64,000 bases of DNA, taken from positions 124,001 to 188,000 of the forward strand of contig JAIXWG010000039.1 of NCBI GenBank assembly GCA_027482245.1, read 5' to 3'. Shown here in pieces: positions 27,662-35,989 of the stretch (its first letter is position 1; each line of letters begins with the position of its first letter). The notes under the pieces were generated by a model. The model saw only the letters and a list, made by a program, of their open reading frames with translations. It was not told where the DNA came from and ran no database searches. The stretch comes from Acetobacteraceae bacterium. Its GTDB lineage: Bacteria > Pseudomonadota > Alphaproteobacteria > Acetobacterales > Acetobacteraceae. The position numbers were made by a program, and so were the translations under genes.

Positions 27662-28411
27662 TCAGATCTCCCACTGGAACCCATCGATGACGATGTGCTG
27701 GCCGGTGATGAAGTTGGGCTGCTCCGCCGCCAGGAAGGCGACGACGCGCGCCACGTCCTGCGGCTTGCCGACGCGCCCCAGCGCGATCTTCTTTGCCAGC
27801 TCCGCGCCGCGGGACCGCGTGAGGGTGTTGCCGATCTCGGTCTCGATCACGCCGGGGCAGACGGCGTTCACCGCGATCTCGGGGCCGAGTTCCTTGGCCA
27901 GCGCCCGCGTCATGCCGAGGATGCCGGCCTTGGCGCTGGCATAGGCGAACTTGCTGACGGCGCTGGTGACGCCGCCGGTATGGGCGTTGAGGCTGGACAT
28001 GGAGACGATGCGCCCGCCGCCCACCTTCCGCATCAGTGGCACGAAGGCCTGGATGTAGTTGAAGCAGGATTTCAGGTTGATCGCGATGGTGCGGTCGAAC
28101 TCCTCCTCCGGGCATTCCATGATGGTGCGCGGGTTGGACTTGCCGGCGTTGTTCACCAGCACGTCGCAATGACCCCATTCGGCCTCCACCGCCGCGGCGA
28201 TCTCCTTCGCGCGGGCATGGTCGGCGACATCGGCCTCGAAGGTCAGGCAGGCGCGGCCCATGCCTTCCAGCTCGCCCTTGGTGCGCGCCATCTCCGGCGC
28301 CAGCAGATCGACCAGCACCAGGTCGAAGCCCCGCTCCGCCAGCGCATGGGCGCAGCCGCGGCCGATCCCGCGCGCGCCACCCGTCACCACCGCCACCTTG
28401 CGATCCGCCAT
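27662..28411 (-). CDS. SDR-family oxidoreductase
   Basis: A 249-residue classical short-chain dehydrogenase/reductase. Cofactor loop VVTGGARGIGRG (TGxxxGxG), VLVNNAGKSN, catalytic serine in SMSSLNAH and the Y-x-x-x-K motif YASAKAG, then NAVCPGVIETEIG. The substrate is not evident; the group includes 3-oxoacyl reductases and sugar or alcohol dehydrogenases. GGGGGGA precedes the ATG. The stop codon lies two bases before the TNT lipoprotein start, so SDR, TNT protein and membrane protein form one tight unit. Confidence 0.9.
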   Translation of the reverse strand: MADRKVAVVTGGARGIGRGCAHALAERGFDLVLVDLLAPEMARTKGELEGMGRACLTFEADVADHARAKEIAAAVEAEWGHCDVLVNNAGKSNPRTIMECPEEEFDRTIAINLKSCFNYIQAFVPLMRKVGGGRIVSMSSLNAHTGGVTSAVSKFAYASAKAGILGMTRALAKELGPEIAVNAVCPGVIETEIGNTLTRSRGAELAKKIALGRVGKPQDVARVVAFLAAEQPNFITGQHIVIDGFQWEI

Positions 28412-28520
28412 GCCAGTCCCCCCTTGCGAAGCCGTGTCCCGCACGCAGCTTCCGCCGTAACAGCGGGGCGCGGAAGGGGGCATGACGCGGCGCGCCGGAT
28501 GGGGCATCATGCCGCTAATC

Positions 28521-28535
28521 GTTATTCATCATAAC
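28521..28535. promoter_or_regulatory. Candidate operator upstream of pobA
   Basis: GTTAT-TCATC-ATAAC is a perfect 5-bp inverted repeat in an AT-rich patch 31 bases ahead of the pobA start. Hydroxybenzoate monooxygenase genes are commonly controlled by IclR- or AraC-type PobR activators; no such gene lies adjacent. The site is a guess from position and symmetry. Confidence 0.35.
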
Positions 28536-28565
28536 AGTCCCATCAGGACATTCAGGGAGCCCGTC

Positions 28566-29744
28566 ATGCGCACCCAGGTCGGCATCATCGGCGCAGGTCC
28601 CGCGGGGCTGCTGCTTTCCCATCTGCTGCACCTCCAGGGCATCGACAGCGTCGTGCTGGAGGCACGGAGCCGTTCCTATGTCGAGGAACGCGTCCGCGCG
28701 GGCCTGCTGGAGCAGGGCAGCGTCGACACGCTGACCGAGGCCGGCGTCGCCGATCGGCTGCACCGGGAGGGCCTGGCCCACCACGGGATCGAGCTGCGCT
28801 ATGACGGCATCGGCCACCGCATCCCGTTGACGGACCTCACGGGCCGGGTCGTGACGATCTATGGGCAGCAGGAGGTGGTGAAGGACCTCATCGCCGCGCG
28901 GCTCGCGGCCGGCACCCATTCCGGCAATCCGGCGATCCTCTTCGAGGTGGAGGAGGCGGCGGTGCATGACGTCACCTCCGACAATCCCCGCATCACCTTC
29001 CGGCACAACGGCCAGGACCATGTGCTGGACTGCGCCTTCATCGGCGGCTGCGACGGCTTCCACGGCATCTGCCGCCCGGCCATTCCCGACCTGAAGATCT
29101 TCGAGCGCGTCTACCCCTTCGCCTGGCTCGGCATCCTGTCGCGGTCGCGGCCGGTGTCGGAGGAGCTGATCTACGCCCGACACCAGGACGGCTTCGCGCT
29201 GGCCACCATGCGGTCCAACGCCGTCTCCCGCCTCTACCTGCAATGCACGCCGGATGAGGACATCAACGAGTGGCCCGATGCGCGGATCTGGGAGGAACTG
29301 CACCAGCGGCTCGGCGTGGGCTCCGAGCTGGAGGAGGGCGAGATCTTCCAGAAGGGCGTGACGCCGATGCGCAGCTTCGTCTGCGAGACGATGCGCCATG
29401 GCCGCCTCTTCCTGGCCGGCGACAGCGCCCACATCGTGCCGCCGACCGGCGCCAAGGGCATGAACCTGGCCATCGCCGACATCCGCGTGCTGGCGCGCGG
29501 GCTGGAGCGGTTCTTCGCGAAGGGGGAGACGGACCTTCTCGACCGCTACTCGGACATCTGCCTGCGCCGGATATGGAAGGGGCAGCGCTTCTCCTGGTGG
29601 ATGACGTCGATGCTGCATCGCTTCGACGGCAACGACCCCTTCGAGCACCGCGTGCAGGTGGCGGAGCTGGAGTACGTCTCCACCAGCAAGGCCGCGATGA
29701 CCACGCTGGCGGAGAACTATGTCGGCCTGCCCTACGAGGTGTGA
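28566..29744 (+). CDS. pobA: 4-hydroxybenzoate 3-monooxygenase
   Basis: A 392-residue FAD-dependent aromatic hydroxylase, the exact PobA length. FAD-binding VGIIGAGPAGLLLSHLLH at the N-terminus, the ERVRAGLLEQG segment that helps form the substrate site, the DG motif CDGFHGICR, and the second FAD motif LAGDSAHIVPPTGAKGMNLA. It converts 4-hydroxybenzoate to protocatechuate with NAD(P)H and O2. AGGGAG precedes the ATG. The downstream MaoC-type gene starts two bases after its stop, an unusual partner; no protocatechuate ring-cleavage genes are in the window. Confidence 0.96.
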   Translation: MRTQVGIIGAGPAGLLLSHLLHLQGIDSVVLEARSRSYVEERVRAGLLEQGSVDTLTEAGVADRLHREGLAHHGIELRYDGIGHRIPLTDLTGRVVTIYGQQEVVKDLIAARLAAGTHSGNPAILFEVEEAAVHDVTSDNPRITFRHNGQDHVLDCAFIGGCDGFHGICRPAIPDLKIFERVYPFAWLGILSRSRPVSEELIYARHQDGFALATMRSNAVSRLYLQCTPDEDINEWPDARIWEELHQRLGVGSELEEGEIFQKGVTPMRSFVCETMRHGRLFLAGDSAHIVPPTGAKGMNLAIADIRVLARGLERFFAKGETDLLDRYSDICLRRIWKGQRFSWWMTSMLHRFDGNDPFEHRVQVAELEYVSTSKAAMTTLAENYVGLPYEV

Positions 29745-29746
29745 GC

Positions 29747-30232
29747 ATGACCGGGTTCGACCCGCGCGCGCACCGCATGGTGGCGGCGCAGCGGTGGTTC
29801 GAGGATTTCACGCTGGGTGAGCGCTTCCCGCTGCCCAGCCGCACCATGACCAGCGGGCTGTTCGCCGCCTTCCAGGCCGCGAGCGGCGACAACCACCCGA
29901 TCCATTACGACAGGGACTACTGCCAGGCGCGCGGCCTGCCGGGGATGCTGGCGCATGGCTACCAGGTGGCGATCCAGACCGCGGCGGGGGCGGGGCTCTT
30001 CCCGCACCTGGTCGAGGAGTCGCTGAAGGCCTTCCTGGAACAGTCCAGCCGCTTCCTGGCCCCGGTCTTCGAGGGCGATACCCTCTACCCCTGCCTGGAG
30101 GTGGATGAACTGTCGCCCAACCGCACCACCGGCGTCGTGGGCCTGCGCAGCACCGTGCACAACCAGCGCGGCCTGCAGGTGCTGGAGGGGCGGCACCGCT
30201 ACCTGCTGCGGAAGCGCCCTACGGCAGGCTGA
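29747..30232 (+). CDS. MaoC-family dehydratase
   Basis: A 161-residue hotdog-fold protein of the MaoC/R-hydratase type. The hydratase motif region ASGDNHPIHYDRDYCQARG (family pattern sGDxNPiHxD..A...G) is intact, with the GMLAHGYQVA helix after it and the HNQRG segment near the end. It would hydrate an enoyl-CoA or similar. Start two bases after the pobA stop, so the two are co-transcribed. The 3' end overlaps the convergent gene by 14 bases. Confidence 0.87.
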   Translation: MTGFDPRAHRMVAAQRWFEDFTLGERFPLPSRTMTSGLFAAFQAASGDNHPIHYDRDYCQARGLPGMLAHGYQVAIQTAAGAGLFPHLVEESLKAFLEQSSRFLAPVFEGDTLYPCLEVDELSPNRTTGVVGLRSTVHNQRGLQVLEGRHRYLLRKRPTAG

Positions 30233-30695
30233 GGTCGCTCAGCGCGCAGGTGTCCACGCGCCGGCGCTCGATCGCCTGGCCATTGGCGAAGACGACGCGG
30301 ACATCGTTCACGCATTGCCCGGCCGGCAGCCGCACCACCAGGCGCTGGCCCGGCTGGAGCACCTGGCTGCCGAGGCGGTCCGGGCCCCAGCCCTGGTCGT
30401 TGGCCGAGGAGACATAGACCTCCCGCATCGTGATCCCGGCGGCATTGCCGAGGCGGAAGCTGGGGTCGCCCATGGCGGAGACGGGCGGCACGTAGCTGCC
30501 GCCGGCCGCGCGCTGCCGTTCCCATTGCCGCTGCTGCATGTGGCGCTGGAGCATGTGTTCGTTGATCGTGCCCGTCAGCGATCCCTGCGGGTTGTTCCAG
30601 GTCGTGCCGCCCGGGCCGTTCGGCAGCCAGTATTGCTGCGCCTCCGCGGCGGGGGCGAGGGTGAGGGCAAGCAGGGCTATAAGGGCGGGGCGCAT
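30219..30695 (-). CDS. Secreted hypothetical protein
   Basis: A 158-residue exported protein. Signal peptide MRPALIALLALTLAPAAEAQ (cleavage near residue 19-20). The mature part is rich in Gln, Asn, Arg and Gly at first (QQYWLPNGPGGTTWNNPQG, RHMQQRQWERQRA), followed by a compact domain with one cysteine pair (AGQCVNDVRVVF and VDTCALSDL) that may form a disulfide and a TMREVYVSSANDQGWGPDRL segment. That second part resembles small Tat-exported alphaproteobacterial proteins of unknown function. No family name assigned. Confidence 0.65.
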   Translation of the reverse strand: MRPALIALLALTLAPAAEAQQYWLPNGPGGTTWNNPQGSLTGTINEHMLQRHMQQRQWERQRAAGGSYVPPVSAMGDPSFRLGNAAGITMREVYVSSANDQGWGPDRLGSQVLQPGQRLVVRLPAGQCVNDVRVVFANGQAIERRRVDTCALSDLSLP

Positions 30696-30788
30696 GGTCT
30701 TTCCGTCGTGAAGGACAGGCGCCGCTATAGGCCCCTTCGCAACTTCCTTGATGTCGTACCGTGTTTCGCTGTTTCGTTCACGCCGGCG

Positions 30789-31436
30789 TCAGCCGCCGCT
30801 GCACTGATGAAAACCGCCGCCGGGCAGGGGCGCCAGTTCCAGGATGCCGAGCACGCGCGGGTCGCTGGCGCGGGGATCGATGACCAGCGCGGAACCCTCC
30901 GGGAAGGCGCGGCCGGCGACGGGGTCGCCCAGGACCATGATGGCGGGCGTGCGGTGGGCGACCAGGACGCGGTTGGTGCCGGGGGGCGGAGCCTCCCCGA
31001 ACAGCCGCCGGTGCTCCGCCACGACCCAGGCCAGGCGGTCCCCGGCGTAATCGTCGGCCAGCAGGCTGTCCGTGACCTCCACGGTGCCGAAGGCGTGCTC
31101 CGCCGTGTCCCGCGCGCGGTAGACGGGGCCGGCCAGGATGGGGCGCGCGAGAGGGATGCCCAGCTCCCGCAGCCTCTCCCCGATCCGCACGGATTGCGCG
31201 CGGCCACTGGCGGAAATGTTGCGCTGGCCGGCGCGGTCGCCGATGCGGAAGCTGCGGTCGCAATTCTCGCCGCGCGTATCGGCGTGGCGGAAGAACAGCA
31301 CCAGGCCGCCCAAGCGCAGTCGCGCGACCAGGGCGGCGCCCTCCGGCGTCTCCGCCGTGGTCGGCACCAGGCGGGGCTGGGCCGCGGCCGGCGATGCCGC
31401 CAGCAGGGCCAGGAAGGCGCGACGGCTAGGCCGCAA
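30789..31436 (-). CDS. Exported histidine phosphatase family protein
   Basis: A 215-residue protein with a Tat-like signal (RPSRRAFLALLAASPAAAQ) and a histidine-phosphatase core: GLVLFFRHADTRG carries the phosphorylated histidine (RHAD instead of RHG), LAGPVYRARDTAEHAFG the second arginine, and VLVAHRTPAIM the second histidine. The start appears to be TTG at 31436, overlapping the TAG of the preceding oxidoreductase gene; no in-frame ATG exists near, and the signal peptide needs this start. Substrate unknown. Confidence 0.75.
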   Translation of the reverse strand: MRPSRRAFLALLAASPAAAQPRLVPTTAETPEGAALVARLRLGGLVLFFRHADTRGENCDRSFRIGDRAGQRNISASGRAQSVRIGERLRELGIPLARPILAGPVYRARDTAEHAFGTVEVTDSLLADDYAGDRLAWVVAEHRRLFGEAPPPGTNRVLVAHRTPAIMVLGDPVAGRAFPEGSALVIDPRASDPRVLGILELAPLPGGGFHQCSGG

Positions 31437-32385
31437 GGATCGCCTCGACGATCTCCTGCACCTCCAGCGCCTCCCGCAGCGTCGCCAGGTCTACGCGCTC
31501 GCCTTGCGTCAGCCGCGCGAGCTTGGAGAGCTGGCCGCGCAGGACCATGGGGCGCATCTCGGCATTGGGGATCGCGTCCGGCGCCGGGCGGAAGGTGCCG
31601 TCGCCCTCCCGCTTCTCGGCGAAGGACCAGTCGCGCAGGCGGATGCTGCCGCCCTCGCAGGACAGGCGCCATTCATTCGCCTCGTCCGCCGAGATGGTGC
31701 CGACCCCGCCGCGCACCGCGACCGGGGTCTCCCCGGCCATCAGGGTGGCCCGCACCGCCGTCTCCGCGCCATCGCCCTCGGCGAAGGTGGCGTCGCAGTC
31801 GAGCAGGCTGAGCGGGCCGAGCTGCCGGCGCGTCAGGAACAGGAAGTGGGACAGCACTTCCCGCGTGAAGCCGCCATCCGCGCGTTTCGCGAGCCAGGAG
31901 GCCGCGCCCATCTGCCAGGCGCGCGGCCAATGCGCGAAGTCGGCGCTGATCGACAGGGTGCGCGGGTTGCCGATCGCGCCGCGCCAGGCCGACAGCTGCG
32001 CCACGGCCGGGGAACTGGCCATGGGGTAGTTGACCGCGGCGCGCGCGCCGGCGGCCTCGGCCGCGGCGACGAAGCGGCGGGCATCGGCCAGGTCGCTCGC
32101 CAGCGGCTTCTCCAGGAAGACCGCGCGGCCGGCCGCGAAGGCGGCTTCCGCATGCGCGATGTGGGAGGAGGGCGGGGAGGCGACGTAGAGCGCGTCGCAG
32201 GCCGCGATCACGGCGCTGGCGCTGTCCAGCATCGGCAGCCCCGGCGCGACCTCCGCCAGCCGCGTGGCGGCGCTGGGGGAGGGGTCCCAGGCGGCGACGG
32301 GGCGGACCTCGTCATGCTCGAGCGCCGCGCGCAGCAGGCGTTCCCCCATGATGCCGAAGCCGACGATGCCGAGCGTGACTGCCAC
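31426..32385 (-). CDS. Gfo/Idh/MocA-family oxidoreductase
   Basis: A 319-residue NAD(P)-dependent oxidoreductase. Rossmann motif VTLGIVGFGIMGERLL at the N-terminus, LYVASPPSSHIAHAEAAFAA, and the family signature VFLEKPLASDLADARR with the EKP lysine. The start is a GTG at 32385 backed by GGGAGAG; an ATG nine codons earlier is the alternative. Typical substrates are sugars, inositols or their derivatives, none specified here. It lies 31 bases downstream of an MFS gene in the same direction, which may carry its substrate. Confidence 0.85.
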   Translation of the reverse strand: MAVTLGIVGFGIMGERLLRAALEHDEVRPVAAWDPSPSAATRLAEVAPGLPMLDSASAVIAACDALYVASPPSSHIAHAEAAFAAGRAVFLEKPLASDLADARRFVAAAEAAGARAAVNYPMASSPAVAQLSAWRGAIGNPRTLSISADFAHWPRAWQMGAASWLAKRADGGFTREVLSHFLFLTRRQLGPLSLLDCDATFAEGDGAETAVRATLMAGETPVAVRGGVGTISADEANEWRLSCEGGSIRLRDWSFAEKREGDGTFRPAPDAIPNAEMRPMVLRGQLSKLARLTQGERVDLATLREALEVQEIVEAILAA

Positions 32386-32416
32386 TGCGCTCTCCCGAAC
32401 AAACCCTCCCATGGCT

Positions 32417-33625
32417 TTAACGTGTGGGCGCGTCGCGTCCAGCCCGCAGCGTGAAGACGATGCAGGAAACCACGGCCAGCACGGCACAGGCCGTGAGGAA
32501 GGGAAGCCGCCAGCTGCCCGTCGCGCCGACCGCCCAGGCGAAGGCGGTGGGGGCCGTGAGGTAGCCGAGGAAGCACAGCAGGATGGCGCCTGATGATGCC
32601 TCCGCCACCCGGTCGGGCGGGGACACCCTCGCGACCTCCGCCAGGAAGATCCCGTTCCAGCTCGCCGCCGTGAAGCCCGACAGGATCGCGAGCGGGAAGG
32701 CCACCAGGGCGTGGCTGCCCGCGCCGACCGTGATCCAGAGCGCGGAGAGACCCGCCGCCAGCAGCCCGTGCAGCGCCAGGCTGCGCGTGGCATCGCCGAG
32801 ACGGTCCGCCGCCCAGCCCAGCACCAGGCGGCCCGTCACGCCGGCCAACTGCATGGCGGCGAAGATGCTGCCGGCAGCGGCCAGGCCCAGGCCGTGCTCC
32901 TCCACCAGCCAGGTGACGGTGAAGCTGAACAGGCTGCCCTGCAGCCCCGCGAAGGCGAAGGCCTGCAGCGTCAAAGGCGGCAGCACGGGATGCATGCGCA
33001 GCGCCACGATGGGCACCAGCAGGCGGCGGAGCGTCAGGCTTTCCCGCCAGCTCCGCGTCTCGTCTCGTTCGGCATCGAGCGCCGGGCGCAGCGGCTGGAT
33101 CAGGCAGGCGCAGGTGAGCGCGATGGCGATGGCGACCAGCATGGCGTTCTGCCAGCCGAAGGCGGCGGCGATGGGCGCGGCCAGGAAGCCCGCCAGCGCG
33201 CCACCCGCGGGGGCGCCCGCCTGCTTGATGGAGAAGATCAGCACCCGGTGCCGCTTCGGCGCGTGCTGCTGCAGGATGCGGCTGCCGGCGGGGCCCGTCG
33301 GCCCGTAGCCGATGCCCATCATCAGCGCCGCCAGCACCATCAGCCAGGCATTGCCGAGGGAGGCGATCACCAGCGCCAGGCTGCCGATCGCGGCCCCCGC
33401 CTGGATCATGCGCAGCGGCCCGTGCCGTGCCACCAGCGGCGTGCCGAACAGCAGGAAGGCGATGGCGCCCAGCGTATTGAGCGAGGAGAAGTTGCCCACG
33501 GTCTGCGGCGGCAGGCCGAGGTCGCTCATCATCAGGGGCGCGACCACGGGGATGACCTGGTTCAGGAAGCTGCCGACCGTCTGCATCAGCAGCGTGGCCG
33601 ACAGCGCCGCGACCCAGGGTCTCAC
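32417..33625 (-). CDS. MFS transporter with an out-of-frame upstream ATG
   Basis: A 402-residue major facilitator with about 12 helices; loops such as LVARHGPLRM between helices 2 and 3 and GWAADRLGDATRSLAL in the second half are typical. The usable in-frame start is GTG at 33625 without a ribosome site. An ATG at 33639-33637 sits one base after the upstream stop codon but is out of frame because of a run of seven C (plus-strand G 33627-33633). One extra C would give a start MKPPPVRPWVAALS in frame with the protein. See findings. Confidence 0.82.
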   Translation of the reverse strand: MRPWVAALSATLLMQTVGSFLNQVIPVVAPLMMSDLGLPPQTVGNFSSLNTLGAIAFLLFGTPLVARHGPLRMIQAGAAIGSLALVIASLGNAWLMVLAALMMGIGYGPTGPAGSRILQQHAPKRHRVLIFSIKQAGAPAGGALAGFLAAPIAAAFGWQNAMLVAIAIALTCACLIQPLRPALDAERDETRSWRESLTLRRLLVPIVALRMHPVLPPLTLQAFAFAGLQGSLFSFTVTWLVEEHGLGLAAAGSIFAAMQLAGVTGRLVLGWAADRLGDATRSLALHGLLAAGLSALWITVGAGSHALVAFPLAILSGFTAASWNGIFLAEVARVSPPDRVAEASSGAILLCFLGYLTAPTAFAWAVGATGSWRLPFLTACAVLAVVSCIVFTLRAGRDAPTR

Positions 33626-33639
33626 CGGGGGGGTTTCAT

Positions 33640-34359
33640 TCAGCGGCGGAGCCGGATGTCCAGGCCCTGGCGGATCCAGCGGCCCTCGATCATGTCGAGG
33701 TCCGTGATGCCCGATGGCCTGGCCTTGGAGGGCTGTTCGCGGAGGTAGGGCGCGCGGTCGCGCTTCCAGATGTCGTAGAGCCGCCGCAACTCCACCAGCG
33801 GCAGCGGGTGGTCGTCGACGCGGATGTTGAGGTCCGGGAAATCCTCCGTCGTCGTCAGCACCAGCGCGGCGGATTGCCGGCCGCGCCGGTCGCCCCCCGC
33901 GGCTTCCCCGGCATCGAGCGCCGCCAGCAGGCGTTCCGCCAGCTTCAGGTCATGGTTGGCGGCGAAGGCCGCGTAGGTGTCGGCCAGCACGGCGGGGCCG
34001 GCCAGCATGTTGCCGGCGAAGGAGACATGGGCGGAGGTCACGTCCCCGCACCACTCCACGCAGTTCTTGCCCGTATAGGCCGCGCTGCGGCCGTGCCGGT
34101 CCACGGCATGGATCTGCCGCAGGCCCCGGCCCTCATCGGCGGCCAGCGCGCTCTCGATCGCGGCGGCGGGGGACAGGCCGCGCGCCATGCCGTCCAGCAC
34201 GGCGGGGCCCAGGTAGCGGTTGGTCATGGACTGGGTGGAAACGGCGCCCACGCCCGACCGGACGAAGGGGCAGGAGGCACCGACGGCGAAGGCGCAGGTG
34301 GTGACGGCGACGGCGAAGGCGCCTGTCTCCGGATCATGGGCGACGACCGACCAGGTCAT
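33640..34359 (-). CDS. DUF1028 family putative Ntn-hydrolase
   Basis: A 239-residue protein of the DUF1028 family: MTWSVVAHDPETGAFAVAVT at the N-terminus, CPFVRSGVGAVSTQSMTN, and GRSAAYTGKNC are hallmark segments. The family is predicted to have an N-terminal nucleophile-type fold and often lies with peptidase or amidase genes; biochemical function unsettled. Contains several cysteines (TTCAFAV, CVEWCGD). Followed closely by the MFS gene, so co-transcription is likely. Divergent from a Bug receptor gene. Confidence 0.82.
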   Translation of the reverse strand: MTWSVVAHDPETGAFAVAVTTCAFAVGASCPFVRSGVGAVSTQSMTNRYLGPAVLDGMARGLSPAAAIESALAADEGRGLRQIHAVDRHGRSAAYTGKNCVEWCGDVTSAHVSFAGNMLAGPAVLADTYAAFAANHDLKLAERLLAALDAGEAAGGDRRGRQSAALVLTTTEDFPDLNIRVDDHPLPLVELRRLYDIWKRDRAPYLREQPSKARPSGITDLDMIEGRWIRQGLDIRLRR

Positions 34360-34471
34360 GGCGAGGTTCCGACTCTAGAAGAAGGCCCCGACTACAGGCC
34401 GAAGTGCCGTTGCGCGCCAGGGGGTCTCCCGCCATTTTGCGGCGAAGTTCACTCACGGGAGGACATCGTCC

Positions 34472-35467
34472 ATGCGCCAGCCGACATCGCGCCGCAGCAT
34501 TCTTGCGGCCCTGCCAGTCCTTGCCGCGCCAGCGCTGATGCCCCGCATGGCCTTCGGGCAGGGCAACTGGCCCGACCGGCCGATCCGGCTGATCGTGCCC
34601 TTCGGCGCCGGCGGCGCGATCGACACGCTGTCCCGCACCGTCGCGGCCAAGTTCCCGGAAGTGACCGGCGGCCAGACGCTGGTGGTGGAGAACCGCCCGG
34701 GCGCCGGCGGCACCATCGCCGGCGCCGCCGTCACCCGCGAACGGCCGGACGGCCTGACGCTGATGATGGCCGATATCGGCGCCAACGCGATCGGCAAGGA
34801 GCTGATCCCGACGCTGAGCTACGACCCGCCCACGGCCTTCACCCCCATCATCCACCTGGTGAACCTGCCCGCGGTGCTGATGGCGCATACCTCCGTCACC
34901 GCCACCACCGTCCAGCAGGTGATCGACCAGGCGAAGGCGCGGCCGGACGGCTTCACCTATTCCTCCGCCGGCAACGGCAATGGCAGCCACCTCTTCATGG
35001 CGCTGTTCCTGAAGGAGGCCGGCATCAAGATGGTGCACGTCCCCTACCGCTCGGGCGCGGAGATGGTGACGGCGCTGATCCGCGGCGACGCGCAGTTCGG
35101 CTTCCCGACCGTCTCCTCCGGCATCGGGCAGATCCGGCAGGGCAATGCGAAGGCGATCGCGGTGGGCAATGCGTCCGGCACGCCGCTGCTGCCGGGCATC
35201 CCTGCCGTCTCCACCGTGCTGCCGGGCTTCGAGGTCGCGGTCTGGCACGGCATCGTGGCGCCGCCCGGCATGGACCCGGGCCTCGCGATGAGGATCAACG
35301 AGGTCTTCGGCCGCATCGCCGCGATGGAGGACGTGAAGCAGCGCATCTTCGACGGCCAGGCGGGCGCCGTCGTCGGCGGCACGCCGGAGGATTTCGCCAA
35401 CCACATCCGGCGCGAGGTCACGCGCTGGACGCCGGTGATCCGGGAAGGCGGGATCCGGGTGGAATGA
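34472..35467 (+). CDS. Bug/TctC-family periplasmic receptor
   Basis: A full-length 331-residue receptor. A Tat-like signal (RQPTSRRSILAALPVLAAPA) precedes the mature start WPDRPIRLIVPFGAGGAIDT. Further family segments: NRPGAGGTIAGAAVTRERPD, FTYSSAGNGNGSHLFMALFL, VPYRSGAEMVTALIRGDAQF. A strong GGGAGGA site precedes the ATG. It is the third Bug protein in the window and, as the others, has no permease partner. The next gene, a VOC protein, overlaps its stop by four bases, which suggests that receptor and enzyme act on related compounds. Confidence 0.92.
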   Translation: MRQPTSRRSILAALPVLAAPALMPRMAFGQGNWPDRPIRLIVPFGAGGAIDTLSRTVAAKFPEVTGGQTLVVENRPGAGGTIAGAAVTRERPDGLTLMMADIGANAIGKELIPTLSYDPPTAFTPIIHLVNLPAVLMAHTSVTATTVQQVIDQAKARPDGFTYSSAGNGNGSHLFMALFLKEAGIKMVHVPYRSGAEMVTALIRGDAQFGFPTVSSGIGQIRQGNAKAIAVGNASGTPLLPGIPAVSTVLPGFEVAVWHGIVAPPGMDPGLAMRINEVFGRIAAMEDVKQRIFDGQAGAVVGGTPEDFANHIRREVTRWTPVIREGGIRVE

Positions 35468-35832
35468 GCACCCCGCCCGCGCTTCGCCGCCTGACCGCCG
35501 TGCTGGTGGTCACCGACGTCGCGCGGGCGATCGACTTCTACGTGCAGCACCTCGGCTGCATCGAATGCTTCCGCGTCGGCGATCCGCCGAGCTACGCGGC
35601 GGTGGAGCGTGGCGCGCTGGTGCTGAACCTGATGCCGGCGTCGCGCTCGCCCGCCTCGCTCGGCCAGGCGCATCTGCACGTGTTGGTCACGGGCGTCGAT
35701 GCGCTGCATGCGGAGATCGCGGGGCGCGGCGTGGCGATCGAGGTGCCGCCGACCGATTTCGACTACGGCCTGCGCGAATTCTCGCTGCGCGACCCCGACG
35801 GCAACCGGATCACCTTCGGGGAGGAGGTGTGA
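35464..35832 (+). CDS. VOC/glyoxalase superfamily protein
   Basis: A 122-residue protein with the vicinal-oxygen-chelate fold: LTAVLVVTDVARAIDFYVQH starts the first beta-alpha-beta-beta-beta unit, and FSLRDPDGNRITFGEEV ends the second, carrying the usual glutamate/aspartate ligand region. Members include glyoxalases, dioxygenases and resistance proteins. Start overlaps the Bug receptor stop (ATGA). The enzyme's reaction is not predictable from sequence. Confidence 0.82.
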   Translation: MSTPPALRRLTAVLVVTDVARAIDFYVQHLGCIECFRVGDPPSYAAVERGALVLNLMPASRSPASLGQAHLHVLVTGVDALHAEIAGRGVAIEVPPTDFDYGLREFSLRDPDGNRITFGEEV

Positions 35833-35989
35833 CTCTGAAGTCGCTGGACGCCCTAACCCGACTAACCCGGTTTAGCGCCTTTAGCACCATTCTCGCGGGC
35901 CGGATGGCGACTTCCAGACGCGGGATGGGCGGTGGCGACCATGAACATAGCCGGAACGCAACGGCGGTACTAGCGCTTTCGCGCGCCCC

